From NCBI GenBank assembly GCA_001724265.1, contig MEDY01000095.1, forward strand, positions 1 through 64,000: a stretch of 64,000 bases of DNA, in the 5' to 3' direction. Made by a program: the position numbers and the translations under genes. The stretch comes from Rhizaria sp. SCN 62-66. Taxonomy: Eukaryota > Rhizaria, unplaced. The notes below the pieces were generated by a model that was not told the origin of the DNA, did not search any database, and saw only the letters and a program-made list of their open reading frames with translations. Of the stretch, positions 1-12,016 are shown piece by piece; within the stretch, counting starts at the first letter, position 1, and each line of letters begins with the position of its first letter.

Positions 1-3000
1 CGCTGCGGATGCTTGAGGGCGTCGTGGCGCGCGCACTGCGCGGCGAGGAGCGGCGTGTGGTCGAGGCCACGGCGCTGCAGTTGCGCAGGCGCCTCGACGC
101 GGGCTTCCGCCGCAAGGAGGCCGCCAGGGACGCGCTTGACCGGGCTCGGACGCGGGCGCGGGCGGCGGCCGCGCAGGCCGAGGCCGCGGCGGCCGTGGCG
201 GCGGTTGCAGCCTCCGCTGAGACAGCGTCTGCGGACTATGCGAGCGCGGGCGAGGCCGTGGCGGCGGCCGAGGCCAAGGCGGGGGCGATGGCGGCGCTGT
301 TGAGGCGACTGGACACGATGACGCCGCAAGACTTTTCCGCGCTGCTGGCCGCTGTGGGCGCGGGCGCGGGCTCTGGCAAGCGTGGCAGCAGCGCGAGCGA
401 CCGCGCGCTGCTCGCCGAGGTGCTGGAGGCGGACCATGAGCTGGGCCACGGCCAGAGCGAGTTCGCGCGCGTGTGGGCCGAGCTGCAGCCGGAGACGTAC
501 TTCAACAGCGGTTCGGCCTTTACCAGCTTCCCTGTGGGCTCGCCGACCGAGGCGCAGCCGCAGACTCCGTCGCTGTGGTCGGACGCCGCCTCTGCGCCCG
601 TCTATCCCACAGACCCCAACGCATCCGCACAGCAACAGCAACATCAGCAACAGCAGCAGCAGTGGCAGCAAGAACAGCTGCAGCAGCAGCAGTTCGGCGC
701 GTCGTACGTGTCGCTGCCGCCGAGCGACTTCGCCGTGGCCGTGGCGGCCGCGCAGCGTTCCGGCCGCTGGCTGCTGCCCGCGCTGTTTGTGCTGCGCCGC
801 CAGTGGGCCGCGCGCCGCCGCACCGCTGTCGCCATTGGTGTCGCGCGCGCCGAGGCCGAGGCCGAGGCCGCCGAGGCCGCCGCGCTCACAGGGGGCGCGG
901 GCGGCGCCAACGGTAACACCAACGGCAGCAACCACCCGCGCCGCCGGCTTGCTGCCGCCGCCGCTGCGGCCGCGGCCGCAGCCGCGAGTGCGAGCGGGCG
1001 CCAGAACAGCGGCAGCCTCGACGTGCTCATCGCGCAGATGCTGCCGTTTCCCTTCACGCCCGCGGCCGCCGCGCCGGTCCCGCCCGCGGCCGCTGCCGCC
1101 GTGGCCGCGGCCGCTGCCGCGGTCTCGGGCGCGGCGGGCGCGACGGCCGCGGCCCTGCAGGCGCCGCTGGAGATGGAGCTGTTCTTCGCTGAGGAGCGCA
1201 TGCGGGAGGAGAACAGGGAGGCCGCGGCGGCCATGGCTGCCGTGGAGGCGGTGATGCTGCTGCCGCCGCCGATGCCGCTGTCGTCGACGCTTTCGATGAC
1301 GCTTGACGCGCAACAGCAGCAGCTACAGCAACAGCAGCAACAGCAGGGCATTGTCGACGACCTCAGCTCTTCCGCCGGTCTCGGCCTTACCGCGTCGGAG
1401 GAGGGCGCGAGCGCGGAGGTCGTCGCCGAGCTACAGCAACTGCTCGCGCCCTCGGACTCGCACACGAACCTCACGCTGCTGCCGCTCGTCTCGCAGCTGC
1501 AGCACCGCCAGCAGAGCGAGCTGCAGCAGCAGCTGCGGCAGACCTCTGGCGCCGTCAATAGTAACAAGAACTCTGCTAATGCTGCCAGCGTAAGTGTGAA
1601 GCCTGGTGAGCCTAACACGGACGTTGACAAGCTTCTGCGGGCTCTGGCGCGGCTTAACTTGAGTTCGCATCGCACCTCTGCCGCCGCATCCGCCGCCGCC
1701 GCTGTGGGCGCTGTTTCGATTCCTGTATCAGCCTCTGGGGGCTCCGCCGCTGGCAAGGCCGGCGCCCTTCGCCACAACGGTCACTTGCCGGCCCCTGCGT
1801 TATCTGGCACGGCGAAGCTGAGCGAGCAAGAGGAGCTGCGGCTGCTGCAGCGGCAGCAAGAGCTGGCGCTGACCGCGCGGCGGCGCTTGACGCGGACGCG
1901 GTCAGCGCACGCGGCCAAGGGGAAGGTTGGCGGCTTGATTTCGGGCCACAAGTCTAAGGGACTGATGGACGAACTGAACTCAGTTGCGGACGATGCTGTC
2001 GACGATACGTTTAATGACGCTGATAATAACGATGGCAGCAGTCCCTCAAAGAGCAAGAAGAAGAATAGCGCTGGCAATGACGGCGACGACGGCACCGACT
2101 CAAGCATTAACGGTGATGCTATTGACGAGAACGCTGCCACATCTTCAATCGCATCATTCAACAAACAGCAAAAGCAACAGCAACAGCAACATCACAGCAA
2201 CGCCAATGCCCGCACTAAGTACGCGCATAAGTCCCACGGCGAGCGAGACTTGCTGCACTGTCCGGACAGCGCCAGCGAGTGCGACAGCGACGGCGACGGC
2301 CACGGCGACGGTGACTCTGGCGGTCGGCCCGGCAGCCGCCTTGGCGCGCGGCCGCTGTTGTCGCCCACGCGCCGCGGGCACCATAACCGCAAAGTCAGCG
2401 TCAACGCCGAGACATGGCTGCACAACAAGCACCAGCAGCAGCTGCAGAAGACGGCGCAGCGGCCGCACCGGCGCCGCAGCGGTGATAGCGCCGGCTCCGG
2501 GTCCGGGTCCGAGACCTGGACGGTGGCCGACACGGTGGCCGACACGGAGGCCGACGCGGCGGCCGAGGCCGAGGCGGCGGCGCTCGAGGGCGGCGACAGC
2601 TACAGCTACAACTCCGCCAACGCGGGAGAGCGCAGCCTCACCAAGGACCGGCGTGCCGGCGCGCTGCGGCTTAACTTGTCGTTGACGCCGCACGGCAAGG
2701 AGGTGGGCGCTGCGTCCCCATGGTCCCCCCGCGCGGTGGGCCACGCCAACACCGTGGCAATGACGCCGCGCTCCTCGGGGTTTGTGGCGCTGCCCTCGCC
2801 GGCGCTCAGCCGGCAGCCGTCCGCATCGTCGGCCAACAGCAGCATCGGCGGCGCGGGCACCGACGCTGGCGGCGCTGGCAATGGCGGCAAGGGCAACGGC
2901 GGAGGCTTTTTCCAGTCTGCTGGCGCTGCCCTAGTTGCAGATCGGCTTACGAAGCTCGAGGCCAAACTCATGCAGGTGCGTAGCTAAGAATTCTCTTGAT

Positions 3001-6000
3001 TCTTTCTTATTATGTTCAAAGCTCAATTGTCGTGTTTATTTCTACTCTGTATAGCTCACTATGTGCTCATATCTTGTTTTTCTTGCTTTGTATTGTATCC
3101 CATAGCTGCCCGGTCTGCCCCCCGGTCTGCTGACCTTCGAGTCCCTCGAGGCCGCCTTCCTCTCTTGCCTCCGCTCCGCGCAGGAAAGCCTCGGCGCGCT
3201 ATCCTCCTCGGCTGAGCTAATCTCGTCCAGCATCGCAGACGCCGAGGCGCTCTACGACGCGCCCCTCGATCTCTCTTCGCTGCCACAGGCCATCAGGGAC
3301 CAACTACTCAAGCAGCAGAAACAACAGCTTAACATGAGCAAGTCTTCATACGCAGACTCCGAGTCTGACTCGTCGGGTAGCAGTTGCAGCCTTAACGCCA
3401 CTGCGAACACTCTCACTCCCGCCGACCTGTTGTCCCGCGCCCGCGCCGCCGCCGCGCTCTCCCACACGCTGTCCTCGACCTTTCACCGCTCCGCCGCGGC
3501 CGCCCGCGCGGCCCGCGCGCGCGCCTCGGAGCTGGTGCCCGCGGCGGAGACGCTGCGCTCGGCGCTGGCGGCTCACGTCGCTGCGCTCTCTGACGATGCC
3601 GCCGCGAACGCGCGCGACGCCCCCGCCTTCCCCTATAGTAAGCGCCCCAGGGAGCGCGGCGACGGCGACTGCCTCGGTGATGTCGCGGCGGGCTACGCGG
3701 TGACTGTGCGGCGCGTGGCCGAGGCCGAGCGCAGTGTGCAGGCGCTCGAAGCCAGGCTCGAGGCACGGTTCCGCAAAATTCGCCGCGAGCGCGGGGCGAC
3801 TGTGAGCATGGTGCGGCGCCAGGGCGAACAGCAGCAGCAGCAACAACAACATCACGCTCTGCAAAACTCCAACACCAGCAACAGCAACGCGTTGGCATTG
3901 CAGCATCAAGACCGACAGCAGCAACAGCAGCGGCAGCAGCTAGAGCAGGAGCCAGGCGGTCTGCTGAGCGTGTTCAGCAGCGAAATGCAGGGGCTCGAGC
4001 GCGCTGCAGTGTCGAGCACTGCCAGGCGGCGCGCTGCGCGCGAGCAGCGGCGGCTCGACCGCGAGACGCACCGGCGGGAGAAGGCGCAGCGGAAGCGGGA
4101 CAGGGACGCCGCCAAGGCCAAGGCCGGCAATGACGATGATGTTGGCGGAGTGACCGTGAGCAGCGGCAACGCGCTGCACCCGCACTTGTCTCTTTCGTCG
4201 TTCACGTTCTCCGACTCTGACACCGACTTCAGTCCTGTCTCTGGCTCTAGCTCCGGCTCTGGCTCCGATGACCCCGCTGTTCACAACAGCGAGTTGGATC
4301 AACAGCGGCTGGGTCTGGATGAGTCCGAGGCTCTTCGCACTACATCACACAGTAATAACAGTAGCACTACCATCAACACGTCTGCTATTGTTCAGGCCGA
4401 TCACCACAATCACCGTCACAATCACCACCATCGCCACAGTCATCATCACAGTTACAACTTATCTGTTGCTGCTCCCTCGACAACGATGGCGACGGAGCTG
4501 GGCTCGATTTTTTCGGCCTTGTCCTCGACGCTGCCGCGTGTCTCGGCCCTGCACGCGCGCCTGGATGCCATTGCCGCCGCGGCCGCCGCCCTGGCCCGCG
4601 CGCGTTCCGCCGACTCGGCCGCCATGGTGACCGCTGTGGCGGCCCTGGAGGCGGCGCGCCGCGAGAGGGTCATGGCTCTAGCCCGCGATCACGGTCACGG
4701 CTATGACAACGCCGTTGCTGTTGCTGCGGGGGGACTGAGGCGCCCGGCCACCGCGTCGGCGTCCGCTGCCACTGTGGCCGCGACTGCTGCGCTGTCGCGG
4801 CCCAGCACATCCGCCGCAATTGCCCGCAACTCCAACGCCACCCGCCTTAGCAATGCAACTGCCAATGCCAGCGTCAGTGCTAGCGGCACCGGCGGGGGGC
4901 GAGTGCGCGGCAGCGGCAGCGCTGCGGTGGCCCGCTCGGGGGTAGCGACTGCGGGGGGCGTTGCGACGGCGACAGTGTCGACAGTGACTAATGACGAGAG
5001 CAGCATGTTCTTCAACCGGAGCAGGCGCAACAACAACAGCAATAACGCCGACGCGTTTGACACCGCTGCCAGTAACGTCGCCGCGTGTTATGAACCGCAG
5101 TCGCAATATGTTGATATCAGCTCCAGTAATGCTGCCGCTGCTGTGTTCATCACAGAAGTGCCCTCATTCAACCTTACAAACACGCACACTCTCACAAGTC
5201 CCCGCAGTCAAACCGGTGGCCTGCAGTCACCGCTGCAGTCCCCGTTCCAATCACCGACACACGCACTGAGCAACCCCACTCATGCCAGCGCTAATCCCGC
5301 CGCGACGACTGTGATCACCGCGAACGCCGTTCTCGCGAGCGCGGCCGCGATTAACAGCGGCAGCAGCACGATCGTGCCCGACGTCGCCGCGGTCGTGGGC
5401 ACTTACATGGCTGCGCCCCCCTTAGACCGTCTGCGCATGGGCGCCCCGGTCCCGGCCCCGTTTCTTCCCCCCGCAGCGCCCCCCGCCGCAGCCGCCGCGT
5501 TGCGCCCTCGCACCGCGCTCTACAGCGGCCGCACTGGCGCTGCCGGTGACGCTGCCGGTGTTGCGGTGGGTGGGGCCGCGCAGACAGACTTGAACGCCGC
5601 GCTGGTGCGCTCGCTGGCGACGACCAAGAGGCTGAACAACAACAACAGCAGCGCGAGCGGCAGCTACGGTGTCGCCGGCGGGCACACGCCGGGCTCGGCT
5701 GGATACTTGCACCCTAATGCTGCCGCGACTGGGGGTGGCAACTTCAGTGGCGTCATGGCAATAAGCGGCAACTTTCAAGTTGAGTTAGAACAACGCAAGC
5801 GCGCAGCAATTGCCCACAATACTCGCAACACGGTTGGTCGGCCTGCGACTGCGCGCGCCCCGTCCAGCTCCGCGTCATCCGGTGGTGGGATGACAGCCAA
5901 CCGGCAGGCAGGCACAGTGTCGTTCGACACTATCACGGACGGCGAGCAGTACCACCGTGGCATGCTGTTTGGCAACAGCAGCAATGCGACTGATACAGCG

Positions 6001-6246
6001 GCTGCCGCGAGCACTGGTGCGACGCAACAGCAGCCGCAACAGCGACTGTTTCAGCGCCCCCGCACGAGCACTGGCTCAACTCGCCCCACGACTGCAAATC
6101 CCAGTCAGAATCGCGAGTGGATGGCCCCGGCGCCCCTGTCGGAGTCCGCGCTGACCGCAGACGTGGTTGCCGCGTACAGGCGCGCACAGGGCAAGGGCAT
6201 CGCGCACGTGATGTTTCACCAGCATGGCCACACGCACACTAAGTGA
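1..6246 (+). CDS. Large coiled-coil, low-complexity protein (5' end outside window)
   Basis: Two exons are visible: up to 2975, and 3106-6246. The intron 2976-3105 (donor GTGCGT, acceptor CATAG) joins in phase 0, so ...LEAKLMQ continues as LPGLPPGLLTF. The frame is open to the left edge; the ATG at 9 need not be the real start. At least 2,030 residues are encoded, ending in TGA. Near the N-terminus is an Arg/Ala/Glu-rich helix of coiled-coil type (about residues 1-75), followed by Gln, Ala and Asn tracts. The second exon begins with another helical, Ala/Arg-rich stretch and later has a His-rich segment (near 4400-4460) and several R-P-x-T-A motifs (near 4742, 5840 and 6080). No enzyme family is recognised. 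A cytoskeletal or basal-body role would be a guess from the coiled coil and the RPxTA motifs shared with the gene at 23929-37184. The downstream gene is convergent, 234 bp away. Confidence 0.75.
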
Positions 6247-6480
6247 CTTCCTGACGCGACTAACTTCCGCACACACTGCACACCCATCGCACTTGACACA
6301 ACACATCCTTTGATTAACTAATTTTTACACTTTTACATTAGCAACATGTTTCATATTCTTAAAATCAGCAATCGCAATACATTGTACTATTATCTTCACA
6401 TGTCAATTTATCGATTGATATACGATACAGTTTGTATTAAAATATTGACCACACGAGACTTGAATATCTAACAACGCCGC

Positions 6481-7859
6481 TCACTGAGCGGCCGCAAACT
6501 TCGCCACGGCCTGCTTGAGCGCCTCCTTGGCCACGGCAACGTCGTCGTCACCAACATTGAGGTGCGTCACGAAGCGGATCTTGTCCTTGGCCATCGCACT
6601 CACGCGCACGCCGTGGCTGGCCTCCATGGCGCCGGCCAGCGCGCCCGCGGTCACGCCCCGCGCCAGCAGCGCGGGACTCAGCACGCAGTAGACCAGGTTG
6701 CTGTGCACCTGCGCCTCATCGACCGACAGCGGCGGCTCCGCGCCGGCAGCGCGGCCGAGCTCATTGATGAAGGCGGCAAGCTCCTTCGCGCGGCGGTGGT
6801 CATCAGCCATGCGCGCGACGTTGTTGCGCAAGGCGTACAGTGCGGCCGCGGCAATCACACCCGCCTGGCGCATGCCACCGCCGAGCGCCTTGCGTGTGCG
6901 ACGCGCCCTGGGCAAGCCGACAACAAAACGCAGATGCGAGAGTGACAAAGAGTGCGTGAGACATGAGAAGTTAGCTTTGCAAGAGAGACGATTTGACACT
7001 GTTCCGGTCAAACACATCAAATATAACACACAATACACTCATATAATTTAATAATATAATGTAATTCTACGTACTTGGCGATGAAGACCTTGGAGCCGCA
7101 GAGCACGGCGCCGACGGGGGCACCGAGGCCCTTGGACACACAGACGGAGATCGAGTCGCAGTGCTCCGCGACGACCGCGGGCGAGACGCCGAGCGCAACG
7201 GCGGCGTTCCACACGCGCGCGCCGTCGTAGTGCACGGCCACGGCGCCGGCGCCGGGGCCCGCGGCGGCGCACACGTCGCTGGCGCCCGCCGCGTTGTTGT
7301 CGCCGCCGTTGGTCTTGTTGACGACGTCGCGGAGCGCGGCGAGCCACTGCAGCGGGGGCACGGAGCCGCCGCAGAGGTTGTGCGTCGTCTCGGCGCACAC
7401 CACGCGCGTCTGCGCACAGTGCACGTTGCTGCCGTCCTTGATCATCTCGGCCAGCTCCGTCAGCGAGAAGGTGCCGTCGGCGTTGTTGGCCAACGTGCGC
7501 ATGTGGACGCCGCCGAGTGTGGCCGCGCCGCCCTGCTCGAAGATGTTGATGTGCGACTTCGCGCCCACAAGCGCCTCGCTGCCGCGCGTGTCGCAGTGCG
7601 TGAGCAGCGCGAGCAGGTTGCCCATGGTGCCCGACGGCACGAAGAGCCCGGCCGCCTTGCCCACAGCGGCAGCCGTCTCCTGCTCCAGCAGCGTCACAGT
7701 GGGGTCCTCGCCGTAGACGTCATCGCCAACGGGCGCGGAGGTCATCGCAGCGTACATCTCCGCGCTGGGCAGAGTCACGGTGTCGCTACGGAAGTCGCTG
7801 ATGCGGCGGGAAGGGGCGGCTGCCTCCACGGGGACAGGCTCGGTGGCGCTGTAGCTCAT
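6481..7859 (-). CDS. Threonine aldolase (PLP-dependent, low-specificity or L-allo type)
   Basis: Exons 7859-7075 and 6907-6481 flank an AT-rich intron 6908-7074 (donor GTACGT); the product is 403 residues and ends in TGA. The family cleaves L-threonine or L-allo-threonine to glycine and acetaldehyde using pyridoxal phosphate. N-terminal FRSDTVTLPS (residues 23-32), GDDVYGEDPT (46-54), SHINIFEQGG (102-111), ETTHN (157-161) and YDGAR (211-215) are characteristic. The PLP-binding lysine is K243 in SVCVSKGLGAPVG. The splice joins FIAK to ARRTRKALGGGMRQAG, which restores the family sequence exactly. Length is about normal, with one small Asn/Gly/Ala insertion near residue 185. I chose the ATG at 7859; a TTG two codons upstream is not needed. 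No targeting peptide is evident, so cytosolic action is likely. Confidence 0.93.
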
Positions 7860-8248
7860 GAACAAAGGGTCTGCGTTACAAGGGATTTCACACGGGTACA
7901 GTGTGATTCAGAAAGTATAATAAGTGGGATAGTTAAAAACAATTATTTTAAAGTCGAAAACACTATCGGCATTCTATTTTGACGGATAACATGATAGTTA
8001 AGCAATTTCGCGTCTTCTCGTCACGTCGCTTCGGCAAAATCGCATCGCGCAATTGGGTTTGGACTCAGGTGTAACACTCACATTTCCATAAATTTAACTT
8101 GCATATCAGAATTAAATTCATTCAATTTTGTGTATTATACAGTTTCCACAGTAAGGCCATCTTAAAATTATGTGATGCATTTCACATGGCCTTCGGGAGC
8201 ACGACATTATCAGACACTATTGCATTTTCAAGTCACATTCTGAGCTGT

Positions 8249-11200
8249 TCACTCCGCCCACGTAACCGCGATGATCTCGCGCACGTTGGAATTGCCGTCC
8301 TGGAACACCCGCAGGCGGCGGCACACCATGTCCCCGTCCACGGTCACCTGGCCGCCCGCGACGGCCGCGCTGGCGCCCGCGGCGGCGGCGGCGGCGGCGG
8401 CGACGGCGGCGGTGAACGCGGCCGTGGAGCCGCCGACGCCGAAGTAGTAGCGCTTGGCGGCCACCAGTGCGACGCCGCCGCGGCGCAGCAGCGTGCGCAG
8501 CGCGGAGACGAAGATCGGGATGGTCTCCATGCTGAGGAGAGCAAGATGGGGGAAACAGCAACAAAATATGCATGGGGTAAGAGAGCGAGAGCAAGTTGGT
8601 ACAAATCAAAAGTAGAGCCGTATCGGGGAGTAAATCGTATTTGGGCGTATATCGTACCTATAAATGGTTTCCGCGGCAAGAATGAGGTCGAACCGGCGGT
8701 GCGAGTCCAGCGGCTCCGACCCAGCCCCGGGCGCCGCCTCGATCGCAGCGGTTGCGTCCGCGGCGGTGGCGGCGGCAAAGGGCAGGGGCTTGACCATGCG
8801 CGCGACCGCGGGCGCGCCGGGGGCGGGTGTGAAGTGCGCGCACTCGGTGTAGCCGGCGACGCAGAAGGACGGGAAGCTGGCGGGGCCGACCGAGGCGGTC
8901 ATGCCCATCACGGCCACCGCGGGCGGCTTCACGCCCACAGCCGAGTCCGCAGCAGAAGTCTCGGCAGCAACGGTCAACGCGCTAGAAGCCCAGGTCTCCG
9001 CGGCGCAGAGCAGGGTAATGAGGGGCACCTGGGGCTTGGGCTGCTGCTTCTGAGAGGTACTTACACTGGCGGCGTCGGTACTCACATGGGTGCTGGTCCA
9101 CTCAACCGCGCAGTGCACTGGAGCAATAGTATTCGCGCTACTCTTGGCGGCGGTCGGCAGGCTCAGCAGGACTGCGCTGGCAACAATGACGCTGCTGTTG
9201 CTGTCGCCGCCCTTGAGGGGAAGGCAGAGCAGAGCGCGCTTGCTATGAGCGCTGTGAGCGGCGGTGCTGTCGGCTGAGCTGTCAGTGAGACGGCGCACGG
9301 CGCGCACGAGCGCAGGGCTCTCATACCACGCACTCGGAGACTGCAGCTGGGGCTGAGAGGCCGTGGCGGCGAGAGAGGAGAGAATGGCAGTGACCGTGGG
9401 CACAGCCTCACCCGCACTCGCGCCCACACTCTCAGTCTTAGGAGCGCTCTTGTCCTTGTCGCTGTCTGCAGCGACCGTGGACGCCACGGGTACCAGGGGT
9501 TCCAGAGCTGCGGCGGGCACGGTGAGCGTGCGCGCAGTGACCGCGAGCATGGCCACGGCCGCCGCGGCCTCCGTCTCGGTCATCGTCGCACTCACATCAC
9601 CGCTAGCGCTGCTTTTACAATTCGCGCTCGCGCTCGCGTTCACGGCGACTTCCCACACGGTCACACTCACGTCGCTCTTACACGTACTCTTGTCCTCACC
9701 GTGACTGTAACAGTCACTGCCGCTGTGGCTGTGAGCAACCGTGAGCGGAAGCCGTACTTCATCGCCGCCTGCCACGGCCACCAGCCGTGGGCCCGGGCTG
9801 GCCCGCAGCAGCAGCTCAGTGAGCGCGGCATCGCCCCACGCGCCCGAGATGAAGCGGGCGCGCGCGCGGCGCTGGGATGCCACCGTGGCGACTGCGGCCT
9901 CGACGGCAGCGGCGACAGCGGCAGCGGCGGCAGCGGTGGCAGCGGTGGCGGCTTCAGCGGCTTCCGCGGCAGCAGCGGCAGCGGCAGCAGCGGCTTCAAC
10001 ATCAGCATCGTCGTCCTCGTTTTGGGCGTCATTGTTGTCGATGGTGCCAACCTCCTCCTCCTCCTCCTCTTTCTCGGCGTTTGTGTCCTGCTTGGGCTTG
10101 GCCTCGCCCTCGTTGCCTTCATCGTCGCTGTCGCCCTCGCCGTCGCCGTGGTCGATGACGCCGTCGTCGTCCTCCAAGTCGAACTCAACCTCGTCGCTGC
10201 CGGCCTCCGTATCAGCACCGCCCTCTTTCTTCGTCGCAGCAGCAGCAGCGGCGGCGGTCTCCGCGGCCGTCTCGGCCTCGATCTGCGCGACAAACCCGAC
10301 GATGTCGTCGTCTGCGTCGCCGTCGAGCGCCATCGCCTTAAGCAGCTCGTAGCGGGACATGTCGCGCCCCTTGGTACTGTTGACCGATGACGCGCTCGTA
10401 CGCGCGCGCGCCGCCGCCTTCGCCGACGCGCCGCCGCTGCTGATGCTGCTAGGGTCCTTCGCGGTGTAGGCGGAGGTGTCAGTCTTGAGCTGGTTGGCGG
10501 CGGAGAGCGCCTTGAGCGCGCGCTGGCGGTCACCCGCGGTGGTGGCGGCGCGCAGCACAGCCAGCGCGGCGACCGAGGCGGCCTCGGCGCTACCCGCGGC
10601 GACGGCGGCGGCAGTCGCGGCGTCGACCAGCGCTGCGCCACCAGCAGCACCAGCAGTCTCAGCACTACGCGCCGCCGCCGCATTGTTCTTGTCCGAGCTA
10701 CTGTCAGCGTCGCCGTTGATGTTGAGTTCCCAGGGCACAAGCGCGGGGGCGCCTGCAAGCCTGAGCGCCTTCGGCACCGTCTCTGCGCTGAACACGTCCG
10801 CGTTAAGGTCCTGGAACACCACGATGCTCGCGCCGCAGTGGCCCTCGTCCGCTGCGCCGGCGGCCTGGGCAGCGGCGGCGTGAGAGACTGCGTTAGTGCC
10901 CGTGGCGTGGGTCGAGGCTTCGATGCTTGTGTTGTTGGCATGCAGTGCGAAAATGCCCGGGATGCCGTGGCCGCAGCCCAGCTCCACCACGCGCGCGCCG
11001 TGCAGGCTCAGCCCGCGCACCACCGCCGCGGCGGACTTGGGGTCGCCCGCACTCACACTCTCACTCGCACTCTCATTCGCCCCAGCGTTGTTGCCGTTGC
11101 GGAGCGCAGCGGTAACGGCGGCTTCGTACGCGTCGGCGGCAGCAGTGGCGTCCGGCGCGCTGTCCTCGCCGGTGACGATGTCCTTAAGTAGCTTGAGCAG

Positions 11201-11590
11201 GTCGGAGGAGCACTCCCACTGCTTGAGCCCGCCCTCGTACACGCCCTTGACGACATCCGTGGTCGCGGTCAGCTGCGCCAGCGCATCGCTCGTGCGGTAC
11301 AGCGCCGAGGACAACGGGGAGAACTCGGCCGCGCGGATGCGGGGGGGCGCGGTGGGCGCGGCGGCGGCGGCGGCGGTAGCAGCAGCAGGCTCAACAGTGG
11401 CAGCAGTGGAGCTAGCGGAGGCGGACGTAGACGCAGAGGCTGCGGAAACGGTGCTGGCATTGGCGGCGGCAGGGGCCGCGCTAGGGGCACCGCCGAAGTT
11501 GAACTTGAAGCCACCGCCGGGGGCAGAGGTGGCGGGCACGGCCGGGGGAGCGGCGGTGCCTTCTGGCGCGGCAAAGTTGAACTTGAACAT
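8249..11590 (-). CDS. METTL18: METTL18/Hpm1-like histidine protein methyltransferase with giant insertions
   Basis: Exons 11590-8658 and 8531-8249 flank intron 8532-8657 (donor GTACGA); 1,071 residues, TGA stop. The family uses S-adenosylmethionine to methylate a histidine of a ribosomal protein. Diagnostic pieces in order: N-terminal MFKFNF (METTL18 starts similarly), VYEGGLKQWECSSDLL (117-132), SAM motif I VVELGCGHGIPGIFAL (201-216), FQDLNADV (about 259-266), RFISGAWGD (about 575), and FDLILAAETIY at the exon end, continuing as SMETIPIFVSAL and KRYYFGVGG in exon 2. Known members are about 370 residues. The excess lies in two insertions, one before and one after RFISGAW; the first carries an Asp/Glu-rich stretch (about 10000-10200). 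An upstream in-frame ATG at 11644 exists, but the segment between ends in a splice-acceptor-like TTACAG, so 11590 is preferred. Confidence 0.88.
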
Positions 11591-12016
11591 CGCGCGCGCG
11601 ACTGTAACAAAGAAGAACAGAGTGCGAATAAAGAAATCGAGCATTTATAGTCATGAATTAGCCCGATAAAACATTGTTACGCACAATGACGATCATATTG
11701 GTGAGAAGTACATTGCTCTTTTGTCTCGCACTGCGGACGGCACGAGAGGGGTCGCGGTGCTGCCGAGCGGCTGTGGTCGAGGGTGGGGGGTCGGCCTTCA
11801 AAATCAAACGCGTATACTTCTAAACATCCGTTGTTAGTATTGCCCGTCTTAAGACCAGGCACAACGGTGGTTTCTTATTTAGTCCTCTTTTTATACCGCT
11901 ATATATCCTTGTTTTGCCCTCGTTTGACTCACACACCAACTCAAATTTCCACCCGTTTCTCCAGTCCCTTCTTTCTCCAAACAGTTGCTGCTGCCGCGCC
12001 ATACCGCATCTCCAAC
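11591..12016. other. Divergent spacer between the METTL18-like and UBL-TPR genes
   Basis: AT-rich 426 bp between two genes that point away from each other, so it should hold both promoters. A TATA-like run (ttttataccgctatatatcc) lies at about 11889-11908, some 110-130 bp before the ATG at 12017, followed by a pyrimidine-rich stretch that could be the + strand leader. No other gene is visible. Confidence 0.5.
11889..11908 (+). promoter_or_regulatory. TATA-like element upstream of the UBL-TPR gene
   Basis: The run ttttataccgctatatatcc contains two overlapping TATA-like words about 110-130 bp ahead of the ATG at 12017. Position and sequence are compatible with a core promoter, but the whole spacer is AT-rich, so chance is possible. 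Confidence 0.3.

Noticed and set aside
8099-9277. 392-codon + strand ORF opposite the METTL18-like gene
   Set aside because: It is antisense to a conserved coding exon, starts in AT-rich spacer and has no family features; GC-rich coding DNA here produces long open antisense frames everywhere.
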